DNA of 64,000 nt, from NCBI GenBank assembly GCA_903872075.1, contig CAIQJF010000086.1:1-64000 (forward strand), written 5' to 3'. Position 1 is the first letter of the stretch. The number at the start of each line of letters is the position of its first letter. The DNA is from an uncultured Caulobacteraceae bacterium (GTDB lineage Bacteria > Pseudomonadota > Alphaproteobacteria > Caulobacterales > Caulobacteraceae). A program made the position numbers and the translations under genes. Positions 36,691 through 44,796 of the stretch are shown here, piece by piece. The notes beneath the pieces were generated by a model that was not told the DNA's origin, made no database searches, and saw only the letters and a program-made list of their open reading frames with translations.

Positions 36691-38981
36691 TGAGCGATGT
36701 GCTTGAGCGGCGCGACGCCGCACCTCTCGACGACGGCCACCTGAAGGTCGTCGGCACCCGTCCCGTCCGCCCGGACGGCGCGGACAAGGTGACGGGCAAG
36801 GCCATGTACGGCGCGGACCTCGCCATGCCAGGCATGGTGGTGGGCAAGATTCTGCGCAGCCCCCACGCCCACGCCCGGATCGTCTCCATCGACACCCGCA
36901 AGGCCCGCGCCCTGCCGGGCGTCAAGGCGATCGTCACCGCCGCCGACTTCCCCGATCTGGCCTCGGAGGAATTCGAGGCCGGCGAGAGCGCCGGCAACCT
37001 GCGCGACCTGTCGCAGAACGTCATGGCGCGCCACGTCGTCCTGTATGACGGCCACGCGGTCGCCGCGGTCGCCGCCACCTCGTCCTCCATCGCCGACGAA
37101 GCGCTGGCCCTGATCGTGGTGGATTACGAGGTGTTGCCGCACGTGACAGAGGTGGAGGCGGCCATGTCGCCCGACGCCCCCGTCCTGCACGCCCACATGT
37201 TCACCCAGGGCCTGGCCGTCACCCCGGACAAACCCTCGAACATCGCCAAGCGCAACGAACTCACCCGCGGCGATCTGGCGGCCGCCTTCGCCGAGGCGGA
37301 CGTTACCGTCGAGGGCCGCTACACCACCGCCGCCGTGCACCAGGGCTATATCGAGCCCCACGCCTGCGTCGCCAGCTACGCCGCCGACGGCCAGTGCCAG
37401 GTGTGGAGCTCCAGCCAGGGTCAGTTCATGATCCGCACCTACTGCGCCAAGGTGCTGAACCTGGAATCCTCCAACATCCGCGTCACCCCCGCCGAGATCG
37501 GCGGCGGCTTCGGCGGCAAGACCACCGTTTATCTGGAACCGGTCGCCCTGGCCCTGTCACGCCAGTGCGGTCATCCGGTGAAGATGGTCATGACCCGCGA
37601 CGAGGTGTTCCGCGCCAGCGGTCCGACCTCCGCCGGGGTGATGACCGTGAAGCTGGGCGCCAAGGCCGACGGCACGATCACCGCCGCCGATGTGGTGCTG
37701 AAGTTCCAGGCCGGCGCCTTCGAGGGCTCCCCGGTCGGGGCCGGCTCGATGACGGCTCTCGCCTGCTACGACATCCCCAACTTCTCCATCGTCGGCTATG
37801 ATGTGGTGACCAACACCCCCAAGGTGGCGGCCTATCGCGCGCCCGGCGCCCCGATCTCGGCCTTCGCGGTCGAAACGGCGATGGACGAACTGGCGGCCAA
37901 GCTCGGCATGGACCCTCTCGCCCTGCGTGAGAAAAACGCTGTGCGCGATGGCATGAAGGCCTCCTACGGGCCGGTGTTCAAGAACATCGGCTATGTGGAG
38001 ACCCTGGAAGCCATCCGCTCCCACCCCCACTACACCGCGCCGCTCGGCCCCAATCAGGGCCGCGGCCTGGCCGTCGGCTTCTGGTTCAATATCGGCGGCG
38101 AATCCACCGCCGCGGTGAACATCAACGAAGACGGTACGGCGGTGGTCATCAGCGGCAATCCGGACATCGGCGGCTCGCGGGCTTCGATGGCCATGATGGC
38201 CGCTGAGGTCCTGGGCCTGCCGGTGGAAAAGGTCAGGCCGATCGTGGCCGACACCGCCTCCATCGGCTTCTCCATGCTCACCGGCGGTAGCCGCACCACC
38301 TTCGCCACGGGCATGGCGGTGACCCAGGCCTCGCAGAAGATCGTCGAGGACCTCAAGCGCCGCGCGGCCATGCTCATGGACGTGTCGGTCGACCAGGTGG
38401 ACTGGGTGGACGGCGTGGCTGTCTGCCGCGACGCCTCGAAGGGCAAGGCCGACCTCAGCCTCGCCCATATCGCCGAGAAGTCCGGCCAGACCGGCGGCCC
38501 GATCGGGGCGCAGGTGTCGCTCAACGCCCAGGGCGCGGGTCCGGGTTTCGGCGTCCACCTCTGCGATGTGGAAGTCGACCCCGAGACCGGTCACGTGACG
38601 GTGCTGCGCTATACCGCCGCCCAGGACGTCGGCAAGGCCATCCACCCGGCCTATGTGGAAGGCCAGATCCAGGGCGGCGTCGCGCAGGGCGTCGGCTGGG
38701 CGTTGAACGAGGAATATATCTTCGACCGCACCGGCCACATGGAGAACGCCGGCTTCCTCGACTATCGCGTGCCGGTGGCCTCGGACCTTCCCATGATCGA
38801 CTCGATCCTCGTGGAAGTCGCCAACCCGCGGCATCCCTTCGGGGCCAAGGGCGTGGGCGAGGTGCCGATCGTGCCGCCGCTGGCGGCCGTGGGCAATGCG
38901 GTCAGCGCCGCCATCGGCAAGCGGCTGACGGACCTTCCGATGGCGCCGCCGAAGATCCGCGCGGCCATCGACGCGGGGTAG
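36690..38981 (+). CDS. Molybdenum hydroxylase molybdopterin-binding (large) subunit
   Basis: 763 residues from the ATG overlapping the small-subunit stop; upstream in-frame sequence is the small-subunit gene read out of frame. Cofactor-contact motifs include GGGFGGKT near residue 270 and AYRAPGAP near 382. The catalytic Glu lies in GAKGVGEVPIVPP near the end. The CO dehydrogenase loop AYxCSFR is absent, so this is an aldehyde/xanthine-type oxidase of unknown substrate (aromatic aldehydes, purines and N-heterocycles are possible). Confidence 0.93.
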   Translation: MSDVLERRDAAPLDDGHLKVVGTRPVRPDGADKVTGKAMYGADLAMPGMVVGKILRSPHAHARIVSIDTRKARALPGVKAIVTAADFPDLASEEFEAGESAGNLRDLSQNVMARHVVLYDGHAVAAVAATSSSIADEALALIVVDYEVLPHVTEVEAAMSPDAPVLHAHMFTQGLAVTPDKPSNIAKRNELTRGDLAAAFAEADVTVEGRYTTAAVHQGYIEPHACVASYAADGQCQVWSSSQGQFMIRTYCAKVLNLESSNIRVTPAEIGGGFGGKTTVYLEPVALALSRQCGHPVKMVMTRDEVFRASGPTSAGVMTVKLGAKADGTITAADVVLKFQAGAFEGSPVGAGSMTALACYDIPNFSIVGYDVVTNTPKVAAYRAPGAPISAFAVETAMDELAAKLGMDPLALREKNAVRDGMKASYGPVFKNIGYVETLEAIRSHPHYTAPLGPNQGRGLAVGFWFNIGGESTAAVNINEDGTAVVISGNPDIGGSRASMAMMAAEVLGLPVEKVRPIVADTASIGFSMLTGGSRTTFATGMAVTQASQKIVEDLKRRAAMLMDVSVDQVDWVDGVAVCRDASKGKADLSLAHIAEKSGQTGGPIGAQVSLNAQGAGPGFGVHLCDVEVDPETGHVTVLRYTAAQDVGKAIHPAYVEGQIQGGVAQGVGWALNEEYIFDRTGHMENAGFLDYRVPVASDLPMIDSILVEVANPRHPFGAKGVGEVPIVPPLAAVGNAVSAAIGKRLTDLPMAPPKIRAAIDAG

Positions 38982-39007
38982 GACAAAGGCGGCGCGGCGG
39001 AGCTCAC

Positions 39008-39256
39008 ATGCCCCATGTCGTCGCCGCCTGTTCGTCCTGTCGCGCCTTCACCGGCGACGTGGCCGCCTTCGACGTCGAGGCGGCCACGGTGCGTGAGATG
39101 ATCCGTGAACTCGACCGCCGCTATCCCGGTTTCGGCGAACATATCGAGCGCCGCATGGCCATCGCCATCGACGGCGAGATTCATCAGGACGCGCTCTTCG
39201 CGCCGTTGCCTCCCGGCAGCGAGGTCGTGCTGATCCCGAGGATCGGCGGCGGCTGA
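39008..39256 (+). CDS. MoaD/ThiS-family beta-grasp protein
   Basis: 82 residues with the C-terminal double glycine (RIGGG) needed for thiocarboxylate formation. PLPPGSEVVLIPRIGGG is typical of MoaD/ThiS sulfur carriers. Two nearby cysteines (CSSC) occur at residues 8-11. It starts 26 bases after the molybdoenzyme large subunit, so a role in molybdopterin supply or maturation of that enzyme is likely. No moaE is adjacent. Confidence 0.82.
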   Translation: MPHVVAACSSCRAFTGDVAAFDVEAATVREMIRELDRRYPGFGEHIERRMAIAIDGEIHQDALFAPLPPGSEVVLIPRIGGG

Positions 39257-39448
39257 GCTCATCGCCGGCGGTTAATGCTGGCCGCAACGCTGCGTCGGCT
39301 CGACATCACTCGGTAAAATTCTCTCGAATCTTCATTGTTACGTTGACATCCGGGCAAAATGGGGCGAGTTTTTGGCGTAGTTTCTTGCGTACCGCGTACC
39401 CACGTCTCGGACAGCCTTGCCGCCCCTTCGCAACAGGAAACCTTCCCA

Positions 39449-40093
39449 ATGTCCTCCACGCTGAAAGCCTTCGCCGGCGCGGCTTTGGCCGCCGCCACCC
39501 TGGCCGGGGCGTCCGCCTCCGCCCACGTCGCCACAATCTCCGGCGCCTATGACTATCCGGTCTATGACACCCCCAGCCTGACGTTCAACAACACCAGCGC
39601 CTTCAACTTCACGGGCATCACCCTGAAGCTGACCGGCTACCAGGGCCTCAACAACGGTATCGTCCAGTCGATCACCCTGCCCGACATCACCGCCGGTTCC
39701 AGCTTCACCTATGTCTGGCTGGGCGCGACGACGGGCGGGAACCTGTTCGCCTATGACTATGATGACGAATATGGCGTCTACCCCGCTCAGGTCGGCAACT
39801 TCGCGGTGACGTTCACGGCAACGTGGAACAGCCAGTCGATCTATTCGCAGTTCACCCCCGCGGTGAACGCCAGCGGTGGGTTCGTGGGCTGGGAAGGTCT
39901 CGATCCCGCCGGCTACGCCGAATCCGCCTACGATTTGCACTCCGGCACCTTCCCCGGCGTTCTGGCCTATATCGACGTCGGCACGCCTCCGCCGCTGCCG
40001 GAACCCTCGACCTGGGCCCTGATGCTGGTGGGCTTCGCCGGTCTCGGCGGCGCGCTCCGCATGGCCGGACGCAAGGCCGCCGCCGCGGCCTGA
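39449..40093 (+). CDS. PEPxxWA-type PEP-CTERM secreted protein
   Basis: 214 residues from the ATG starting MSSTLKAF. Signal peptide residues 1-25 (ASASA-H). The mature part is Thr/Asn/Tyr-rich, cysteine-free and predicted all-beta. The C-terminal sorting signal is PEPSTWALMLVGFAGLGGALR followed by a basic AGRK: motif, hydrophobic helix and positive tail. Exosortase cleaves such tails and the protein is usually linked to extracellular polysaccharide. No exosortase lies in the window. A TTGACA is at 39343, but no convincing -10 follows it. Confidence 0.88.
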   Translation: MSSTLKAFAGAALAAATLAGASASAHVATISGAYDYPVYDTPSLTFNNTSAFNFTGITLKLTGYQGLNNGIVQSITLPDITAGSSFTYVWLGATTGGNLFAYDYDDEYGVYPAQVGNFAVTFTATWNSQSIYSQFTPAVNASGGFVGWEGLDPAGYAESAYDLHSGTFPGVLAYIDVGTPPPLPEPSTWALMLVGFAGLGGALRMAGRKAAAAA

Positions 40094-40120
40094 GGTCTCG
40101 TTCGACTGCACTCAATGAAG

Positions 40121-40150
40121 CGCCGTCGCCCTCGCGGGTGACGGCGTTTT
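40121..40150 (+). terminator. Probable intrinsic terminator after the PEP-CTERM gene
   Basis: CGCCGTCGCC-CTCGCG-GGTGACGGCG has a 10-base stem with one G-T pair and is followed by TTTTAATTT. It lies 27 bases after the stop. Confidence 0.82.
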
Positions 40151-40210
40151 AATTTGCGCCACGCCGGGGGCGCTCGCTATCGACCGCACGACCGCCGATG
40201 GAGAGCCTCT

Positions 40211-41164
40211 ATGCCCGGAAGCCTGGTTCGCCGTCTTGGATGGCTGGTGCTGGCCGCGATTCTGATCTCGCCCGCTTTGGCTGAGGCCGCCCCGCCGCCG
40301 GTCGACCGCGAGGCGACAATTGTCGACGAACTGGTGGTGACGTCGGCGGCCGGCGGGCCGGCGTGGTGGCGCGTCTCCAGCGCGACCACGACAATCTATG
40401 TGATGGGCGTCCCCGAAGCCCTGCCCAAGGGCCTGAAGTGGGACCAGACCTTGCTGCGCCGGCGCCTGGTCGACGCCAATGTGCTCATCGGTCCGCCGAT
40501 CGTCACCGCCGGCCTGGGCGACGTGTTCGCGTTGATCAACGCCCGCAAGCATTTCCGATCCAGGGGCCGGATGGAGGACACCCTGCCGCCCGGCCTGCGG
40601 GCGCGGTTTCTGGCCGACAGGCCAGCCCTGACCAGCGACACGCGCGCCTATTCGGGCTGGACGCCCCTGGTGGCCGGCCTGCTCATGGTGTCGGACTTCC
40701 GCAAGAAGGCGGGACTTGAGCCGCGCGAGCCCGCCGGCATGATCACGCGCCTGGCCCGGGACAAGGGCGTGAAGGTGATCCCCGCCGGCAGCTACCGGGC
40801 CGTCCCCCTGCTGAAGGCGGCGGAAGCGGGTCTGACCGCCTCGGGTCCGACCTGTCTGACCGACGCTCTCGACGAGATCGACGCCGGCGCGGCGCGGGTC
40901 AAGACGGCCGCCCAGGGCTGGGCGCGCGGCGATGTGGCCGCGGCGCTGTCGGCCCAGCGCGGCTACGAGAAGTGCCTCAACAGCCTGCCGGAAGGCGCGG
41001 ACTTGGTGTCGCGGTCCATGAACGACACCACCGATACGCTCGCCAAAGCCCTTATAACGCCTGGGCACAGCGTCGCCGTGGTCAATCTTCGCACCCTCCT
41101 GGCTCAGGGCGGCGTGCTTCAGCGCCTGCAGGCGCGTGGTTACAAGGTCACAAGGCCGGAGTAG
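40211..41164 (+). CDS. TraB/GumN family exported protein
   Basis: 317 residues from the ATG starting MPGSLVRR. A signal peptide ends near residue 27 (ALAEAA). The family's C-terminal segment, SVAVVNLRTLLAQGGVLQRLQARGYKV, is clear, and the N-terminal part has WWRVSSATTTIYVMGVPEALP. TraB/GumN (Tiki-fold) proteins are related to metal-dependent proteases, but here the usual GxxH of the first motif reads GVPE, so a catalytic histidine may be missing. Convergent with the GIY-YIG gene. Confidence 0.82.
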   Translation: MPGSLVRRLGWLVLAAILISPALAEAAPPPVDREATIVDELVVTSAAGGPAWWRVSSATTTIYVMGVPEALPKGLKWDQTLLRRRLVDANVLIGPPIVTAGLGDVFALINARKHFRSRGRMEDTLPPGLRARFLADRPALTSDTRAYSGWTPLVAGLLMVSDFRKKAGLEPREPAGMITRLARDKGVKVIPAGSYRAVPLLKAAEAGLTASGPTCLTDALDEIDAGAARVKTAAQGWARGDVAAALSAQRGYEKCLNSLPEGADLVSRSMNDTTDTLAKALITPGHSVAVVNLRTLLAQGGVLQRLQARGYKVTRPE

Positions 41165-41167
41165 GCC

Positions 41168-41524
41168 TCAACCGACGAGAGCCGTCGCACCGAGGGCCTC
41201 GCGCCAGTGCGCGGCGCGAGCCTTCAGCTGGTCCCTCAGTCCCAGAGGAGTCAGGTCGGCGCCGTCGATCTTTTCGACGACCTCATAGGTGAAGGCGTCC
41301 GCGCCATGCGCGCTCCAGGCCGCCTGCACGACCTTGTTCGGATGGCCGCCACTCCGCAAGGCGAACCAGACGCTGTTCTGCTGGGTGTCGAGATTCGGGC
41401 TCGACGCGACCCAGGCCTGGCCGGTGGCGGCGCAGCGCACGACGAACACGCCCTGGCTGCGCGGACGCTCGGTCCAGGCCCTGGCGATTTCCTTGCGGCG
41501 GTCCCTGCCGGGCGCCTGGCTCAC
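41168..41524 (-). CDS. GIY-YIG-like protein, probably degenerate
   Basis: 118 residues from a GTG that overlaps the P450 stop by 4 bases (GTGA). The fold is recognisable from GVFVVRC (for GIY) and WVA (for YIG), then NLDTQQNSVWFALRSGGHP. The catalytic arginine that usually follows YIG is not seen (ASSPNLD), so nuclease activity is doubtful. Similar proteins occur widely in Caulobacterales. Coupling to a P450 may be accidental. Confidence 0.75.
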   Translation of the reverse strand: MSQAPGRDRRKEIARAWTERPRSQGVFVVRCAATGQAWVASSPNLDTQQNSVWFALRSGGHPNKVVQAAWSAHGADAFTYEVVEKIDGADLTPLGLRDQLKARAAHWREALGATALVG

Positions 41525-42795
41525 CCGGAGATCCGAACCGGCAGGACCTCGTAGCCCTTCACGAAGCTGGAGCGCACGCGGGTCGGCTCGCCGACCACCT
41601 CCACATGGCTCCAACGCTTGAGAATCTCCTCCCAGACGATGCGCAGCTGCATCTCCGCCAGGCGGTTGCCCACGCAACGATGGATGCCGAAGCCGAAGGA
41701 GAGGTGCTGGCGCGGACGTTCGCGATCGATGATGAAGGCGCCCGGATTGTCGATGGCCGTTTCGTCGCGATTGCCCGAGACATACCACATGACCACCTTG
41801 TCGCCCTTGCGGATGGTCTTGCCGCCCAGTTCATAGTCGGCCGTGGCCGTGCGCCGCATATGGGCGAGCGGCGTCTGATAGCGCACGATCTCCGGCACCA
41901 TGTTGGGGATCAGATCGGGGTTGTCGCGCAGCTTTTGGTACTGTTCCGGGTTCTGGTTGAGCGCCAGGAGACCGCCGCTGATCGAATTGCGCGTGGTGTC
42001 GTTACCGCCCACGATCAGCAGGATCAGATTCCCCAGAAGTTCGTCGTGGCTCATGTTCCGGGTCGACGCGCCGTGGGCGAGCATGGACACTAGGTCGCCG
42101 CGCGGCGGGGCGTTCACCCGCTCGTTCCAGAGAACCAGAAACGCGTTCAGGCATTCGGCCAGTTCGGCCTGACGCTGCTCCTCGGTCTCCACCAATCCGC
42201 CCGGATAGGGAATGGTCGTCGCCACGTCCGACCAGTGGGTCAGCTTGCGGCGTTCGTCGAAGGGAAAATCGAACAGGGTCGCCAGCATCTGGGTGGTCAG
42301 TTCGATCGACACCCGGTCGACCCAGTTGAAGGTCTCGCCGATCGGCAGTTCGTCGAGGATGCGGGCGGCCCGTTCGCGGATGATCGGCTCCATGGCCGCC
42401 AGATTGTGCGGCGCGACCACAGGGCTGACCACCTTGCGCTGATCGTCGTGCCGCGGCGGGTCCATGGCGATGAAACTGGGCCGGCGAAGATCCGCACGGG
42501 CGTCGCGGATGGTGATGCCGCCGAGCGCCGCGTCGGAGGAAAAGACGGCGTGATTGGTGTCGACCGCCATGATGTCGTTGTACTTTGTCACCGACCAATA
42601 GGGGCCGAATTCGCTGTCTCGACACCAGTGCACGGGATCCTCGGCCCGCAGGCGCTCGAACCAAGGCCAGTGCGTGTCGGTCTGGAAGAGTTCCGGGTCA
42701 CCGACGTGGAAGTCTTCCAGCGGCGTGGCGTAGGCGCGCTCGCGGGCCGCCTTCAGGCGCTCCTCCGCGGCGATCGGGGTCGAGCCGTCGGCCAT
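41521..42795 (-). CDS. Cytochrome P450, CYP153-like
   Basis: 424 residues, soluble bacterial P450. The heme-cysteine loop is FGFGIHRCVGNRLAE near residue 372, and the I-helix oxygen motif is GGNDTTRN near 264. The N-terminal FQTDTHWPWFERLRAEDPVHW, PYWSVTKYNDIMAV and the C-terminal VEVVGEPTRVRSSFVKGY are characteristic of the CYP153 family of terminal alkane/fatty-acid hydroxylases. CYP153 needs a ferredoxin and a reductase; neither lies in this window. A divergent gap of 226 bases separates it from the helicase gene. Confidence 0.9.
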   Translation of the reverse strand: MADGSTPIAAEERLKAARERAYATPLEDFHVGDPELFQTDTHWPWFERLRAEDPVHWCRDSEFGPYWSVTKYNDIMAVDTNHAVFSSDAALGGITIRDARADLRRPSFIAMDPPRHDDQRKVVSPVVAPHNLAAMEPIIRERAARILDELPIGETFNWVDRVSIELTTQMLATLFDFPFDERRKLTHWSDVATTIPYPGGLVETEEQRQAELAECLNAFLVLWNERVNAPPRGDLVSMLAHGASTRNMSHDELLGNLILLIVGGNDTTRNSISGGLLALNQNPEQYQKLRDNPDLIPNMVPEIVRYQTPLAHMRRTATADYELGGKTIRKGDKVVMWYVSGNRDETAIDNPGAFIIDRERPRQHLSFGFGIHRCVGNRLAEMQLRIVWEEILKRWSHVEVVGEPTRVRSSFVKGYEVLPVRISG

Positions 42796-43021
42796 GGGCG
42801 TTATCTCCTCTGGTCCCGCACGCCTCCGCCGGGACTCCGCGCGGGCCCGTCGTTGAAGCCCTTGCTGAAGTTAGAGCGCAGACAGAGTCTTTCGTCCACG
42901 ACCTCCGGACGCCGGGGGCCGCATTTCCCCCGGGTTTGCCGCAGAGAGGCGGGACCGCTAGAAGGACGCCAAGGTCCACGGCGGCGCCCGCCGCGATCGC
43001 GACCACCCGAACTGGATCCCC

Positions 43022-44779
43022 ATGCCTTTCCCCGAGATGCACCCTGCCCTTTCGCGCGCCCTGACAGAACAGGGCTATGAGGAGCCGACACCCGTCCAGG
43101 CGGCGGTCCTCGAGGCTGGGGCGGCCGATCGCGACCTGCTGGTCTCCGCCCAGACCGGCTCGGGCAAGACCGTGGCCTATGGCCTGGCCATGGCCTCGAC
43201 CATCCTGGGAACCGCCGAACGGCTGCCTCAGCCGGGCCCGCCCCAGGCCCTGGTCATCGCCCCCACCCGTGAACTGGCCATGCAGGTGGCGCGGGAACTG
43301 GCCTGGCTCTATGGCCGCGCGGGCGGGCGGGTCGAGACCTGCGTCGGCGGCATGGACTCACGGCGCGAGCAGCGCGCCCTGGCCGCCGGGGCGCAGATCG
43401 TCGTCGGCACGCCCGGCCGCCTGCGCGACCACCTTGAGCGCGGTCACCTGGATCTGAGCGTTCTGGAAGTGGTGGTCCTGGACGAGGCCGACGAGATGCT
43501 CGACCTCGGTTTCAAGGAAGACCTTGAGTTCATCCTCGAGGCCGCGCCGCCCGAGCGGCGCACCCTTCTGTTCTCGGCGACGATCGCCCGGGACATTGCC
43601 GCCCTGGCCCATTCCTATCAGAAGGCCTCGGTGCGGATCGACACGGCCCGCTCGAACGAGCCCCATGGCGACATCGAATACCGCGCCATCCGGGTCGCGC
43701 CCAACGAGATCGAACACGCCGTGGTCAATGTGCTGCGCTTCTTCGAAGCGCCGGGCGCCCTGGTGTTCTGCGCCACCCGCGAAGCGGTGCGCCACCTGCA
43801 CGCCGCCCTCCGCGAGCGCGGCTTCGAAGCCGTGGCCCTGTCGGGCGAAATGACCCAGCGGGAACGGACCGACGCCCTGCAGGCGCTGCGCGACGGCCGG
43901 GCCCGGGTCTGCGTCGCCACCGATGTCGCCGCGCGCGGCCTCGACCTTCCGGACCTCGGCCTGGTGATTCACGCCGACCTTCCCGCCAACCGCCAGGGGC
44001 TTCTGCACCGCAGCGGCCGCACCGGCCGCGCGGGGCGCAAGGGCGTCTCGGTGCTTCTGGCCCCCTACACCCGCCGGCGGCGGGTGGAACAGTTGCTCGC
44101 CTCGGCCGGCGTCGACGCCACCTGGAGCGGCCCGCCCAGCGCCGAGGTCATCCGCGCCGGCGACCAGGCGCGGCTCCTCACCGATCCCATCCTCACGGAA
44201 CCCTCCACGGACGAAGATCTGGCCCTCGGCCGGCTGCTGATCGACCAGGCCGGTCCTGAAGCGGTCGCCGCCGCCCTGATCCGGCTGCATCGCGCCAAGC
44301 TTCCGGCGCCCGAGGATCTGTTCGATCCGGGCGAGCCGCGAGGCGGAAACGCGACCGGGCGCGATCGCGACCGTCGCGAAGATCGCCCGCGCCCGGAGCG
44401 CGGCCCGCGTGAACCACGCGAGTCGTTCGAGCGTGCCGAAGGCGAAGGCGTCTGGTTCCGTCTGGCCGTGGGGCGCAACAGCAACGCGGATCCCAAATGG
44501 CTGATCCCGATGATCTGCCGCAGGGGACATGTGACCAAGAAGGACATCGGCCAGATCCGTATCTTCGACCGCGAGACCAAGTTCGAGATCACCCGCGAGG
44601 CGGTGGACCGGTTCAAGGCGGCGGTGGCGTCGGCGCCCGGCGAGCCGATCCGCATCGAGGCGGCGGGCGCGCCCGGCCTGCGGCGCGAACCGGAGGCGGG
44701 ACAGGGCGCTGAGCGTGGGCCGCCGCGCAAGGGTCCGCCGCCCAAGTTCAAGAAGAAGTCCAACGACGCCCGGCGATAG
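43022..44779 (+). CDS. DEAD-box RNA helicase with DbpA-type RNA-binding domain
   Basis: 585 residues. Motif I AQTGSGKT, Ia PTRELA, II DEADEMLDLGF, III SAT and VI HRSGRTGRAG are intact. Residues about 435-470 are a charged Arg/Glu/Pro linker, and residues 475-540 (VWFRLAVGRNSNADPKWLIP) are a DbpA RNA-binding domain, which in DbpA targets 23S rRNA hairpin 92. The basic tail ends PPKFKKKSNDARR. It probably assists ribosome assembly. Convergent with the FAD oxidase gene, 17 bases apart. Confidence 0.92.
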   Translation: MPFPEMHPALSRALTEQGYEEPTPVQAAVLEAGAADRDLLVSAQTGSGKTVAYGLAMASTILGTAERLPQPGPPQALVIAPTRELAMQVARELAWLYGRAGGRVETCVGGMDSRREQRALAAGAQIVVGTPGRLRDHLERGHLDLSVLEVVVLDEADEMLDLGFKEDLEFILEAAPPERRTLLFSATIARDIAALAHSYQKASVRIDTARSNEPHGDIEYRAIRVAPNEIEHAVVNVLRFFEAPGALVFCATREAVRHLHAALRERGFEAVALSGEMTQRERTDALQALRDGRARVCVATDVAARGLDLPDLGLVIHADLPANRQGLLHRSGRTGRAGRKGVSVLLAPYTRRRRVEQLLASAGVDATWSGPPSAEVIRAGDQARLLTDPILTEPSTDEDLALGRLLIDQAGPEAVAAALIRLHRAKLPAPEDLFDPGEPRGGNATGRDRDRREDRPRPERGPREPRESFERAEGEGVWFRLAVGRNSNADPKWLIPMICRRGHVTKKDIGQIRIFDRETKFEITREAVDRFKAAVASAPGEPIRIEAAGAPGLRREPEAGQGAERGPPRKGPPPKFKKKSNDARR

Positions 44780-44796
44780 GATTTCCGAGCGGCGCC

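Noticed and set aside
36690-38981. Carbon monoxide dehydrogenase (coxL)
   Set aside because: Operon order fits cox genes, but the diagnostic AYxCSFR active-site loop is absent.
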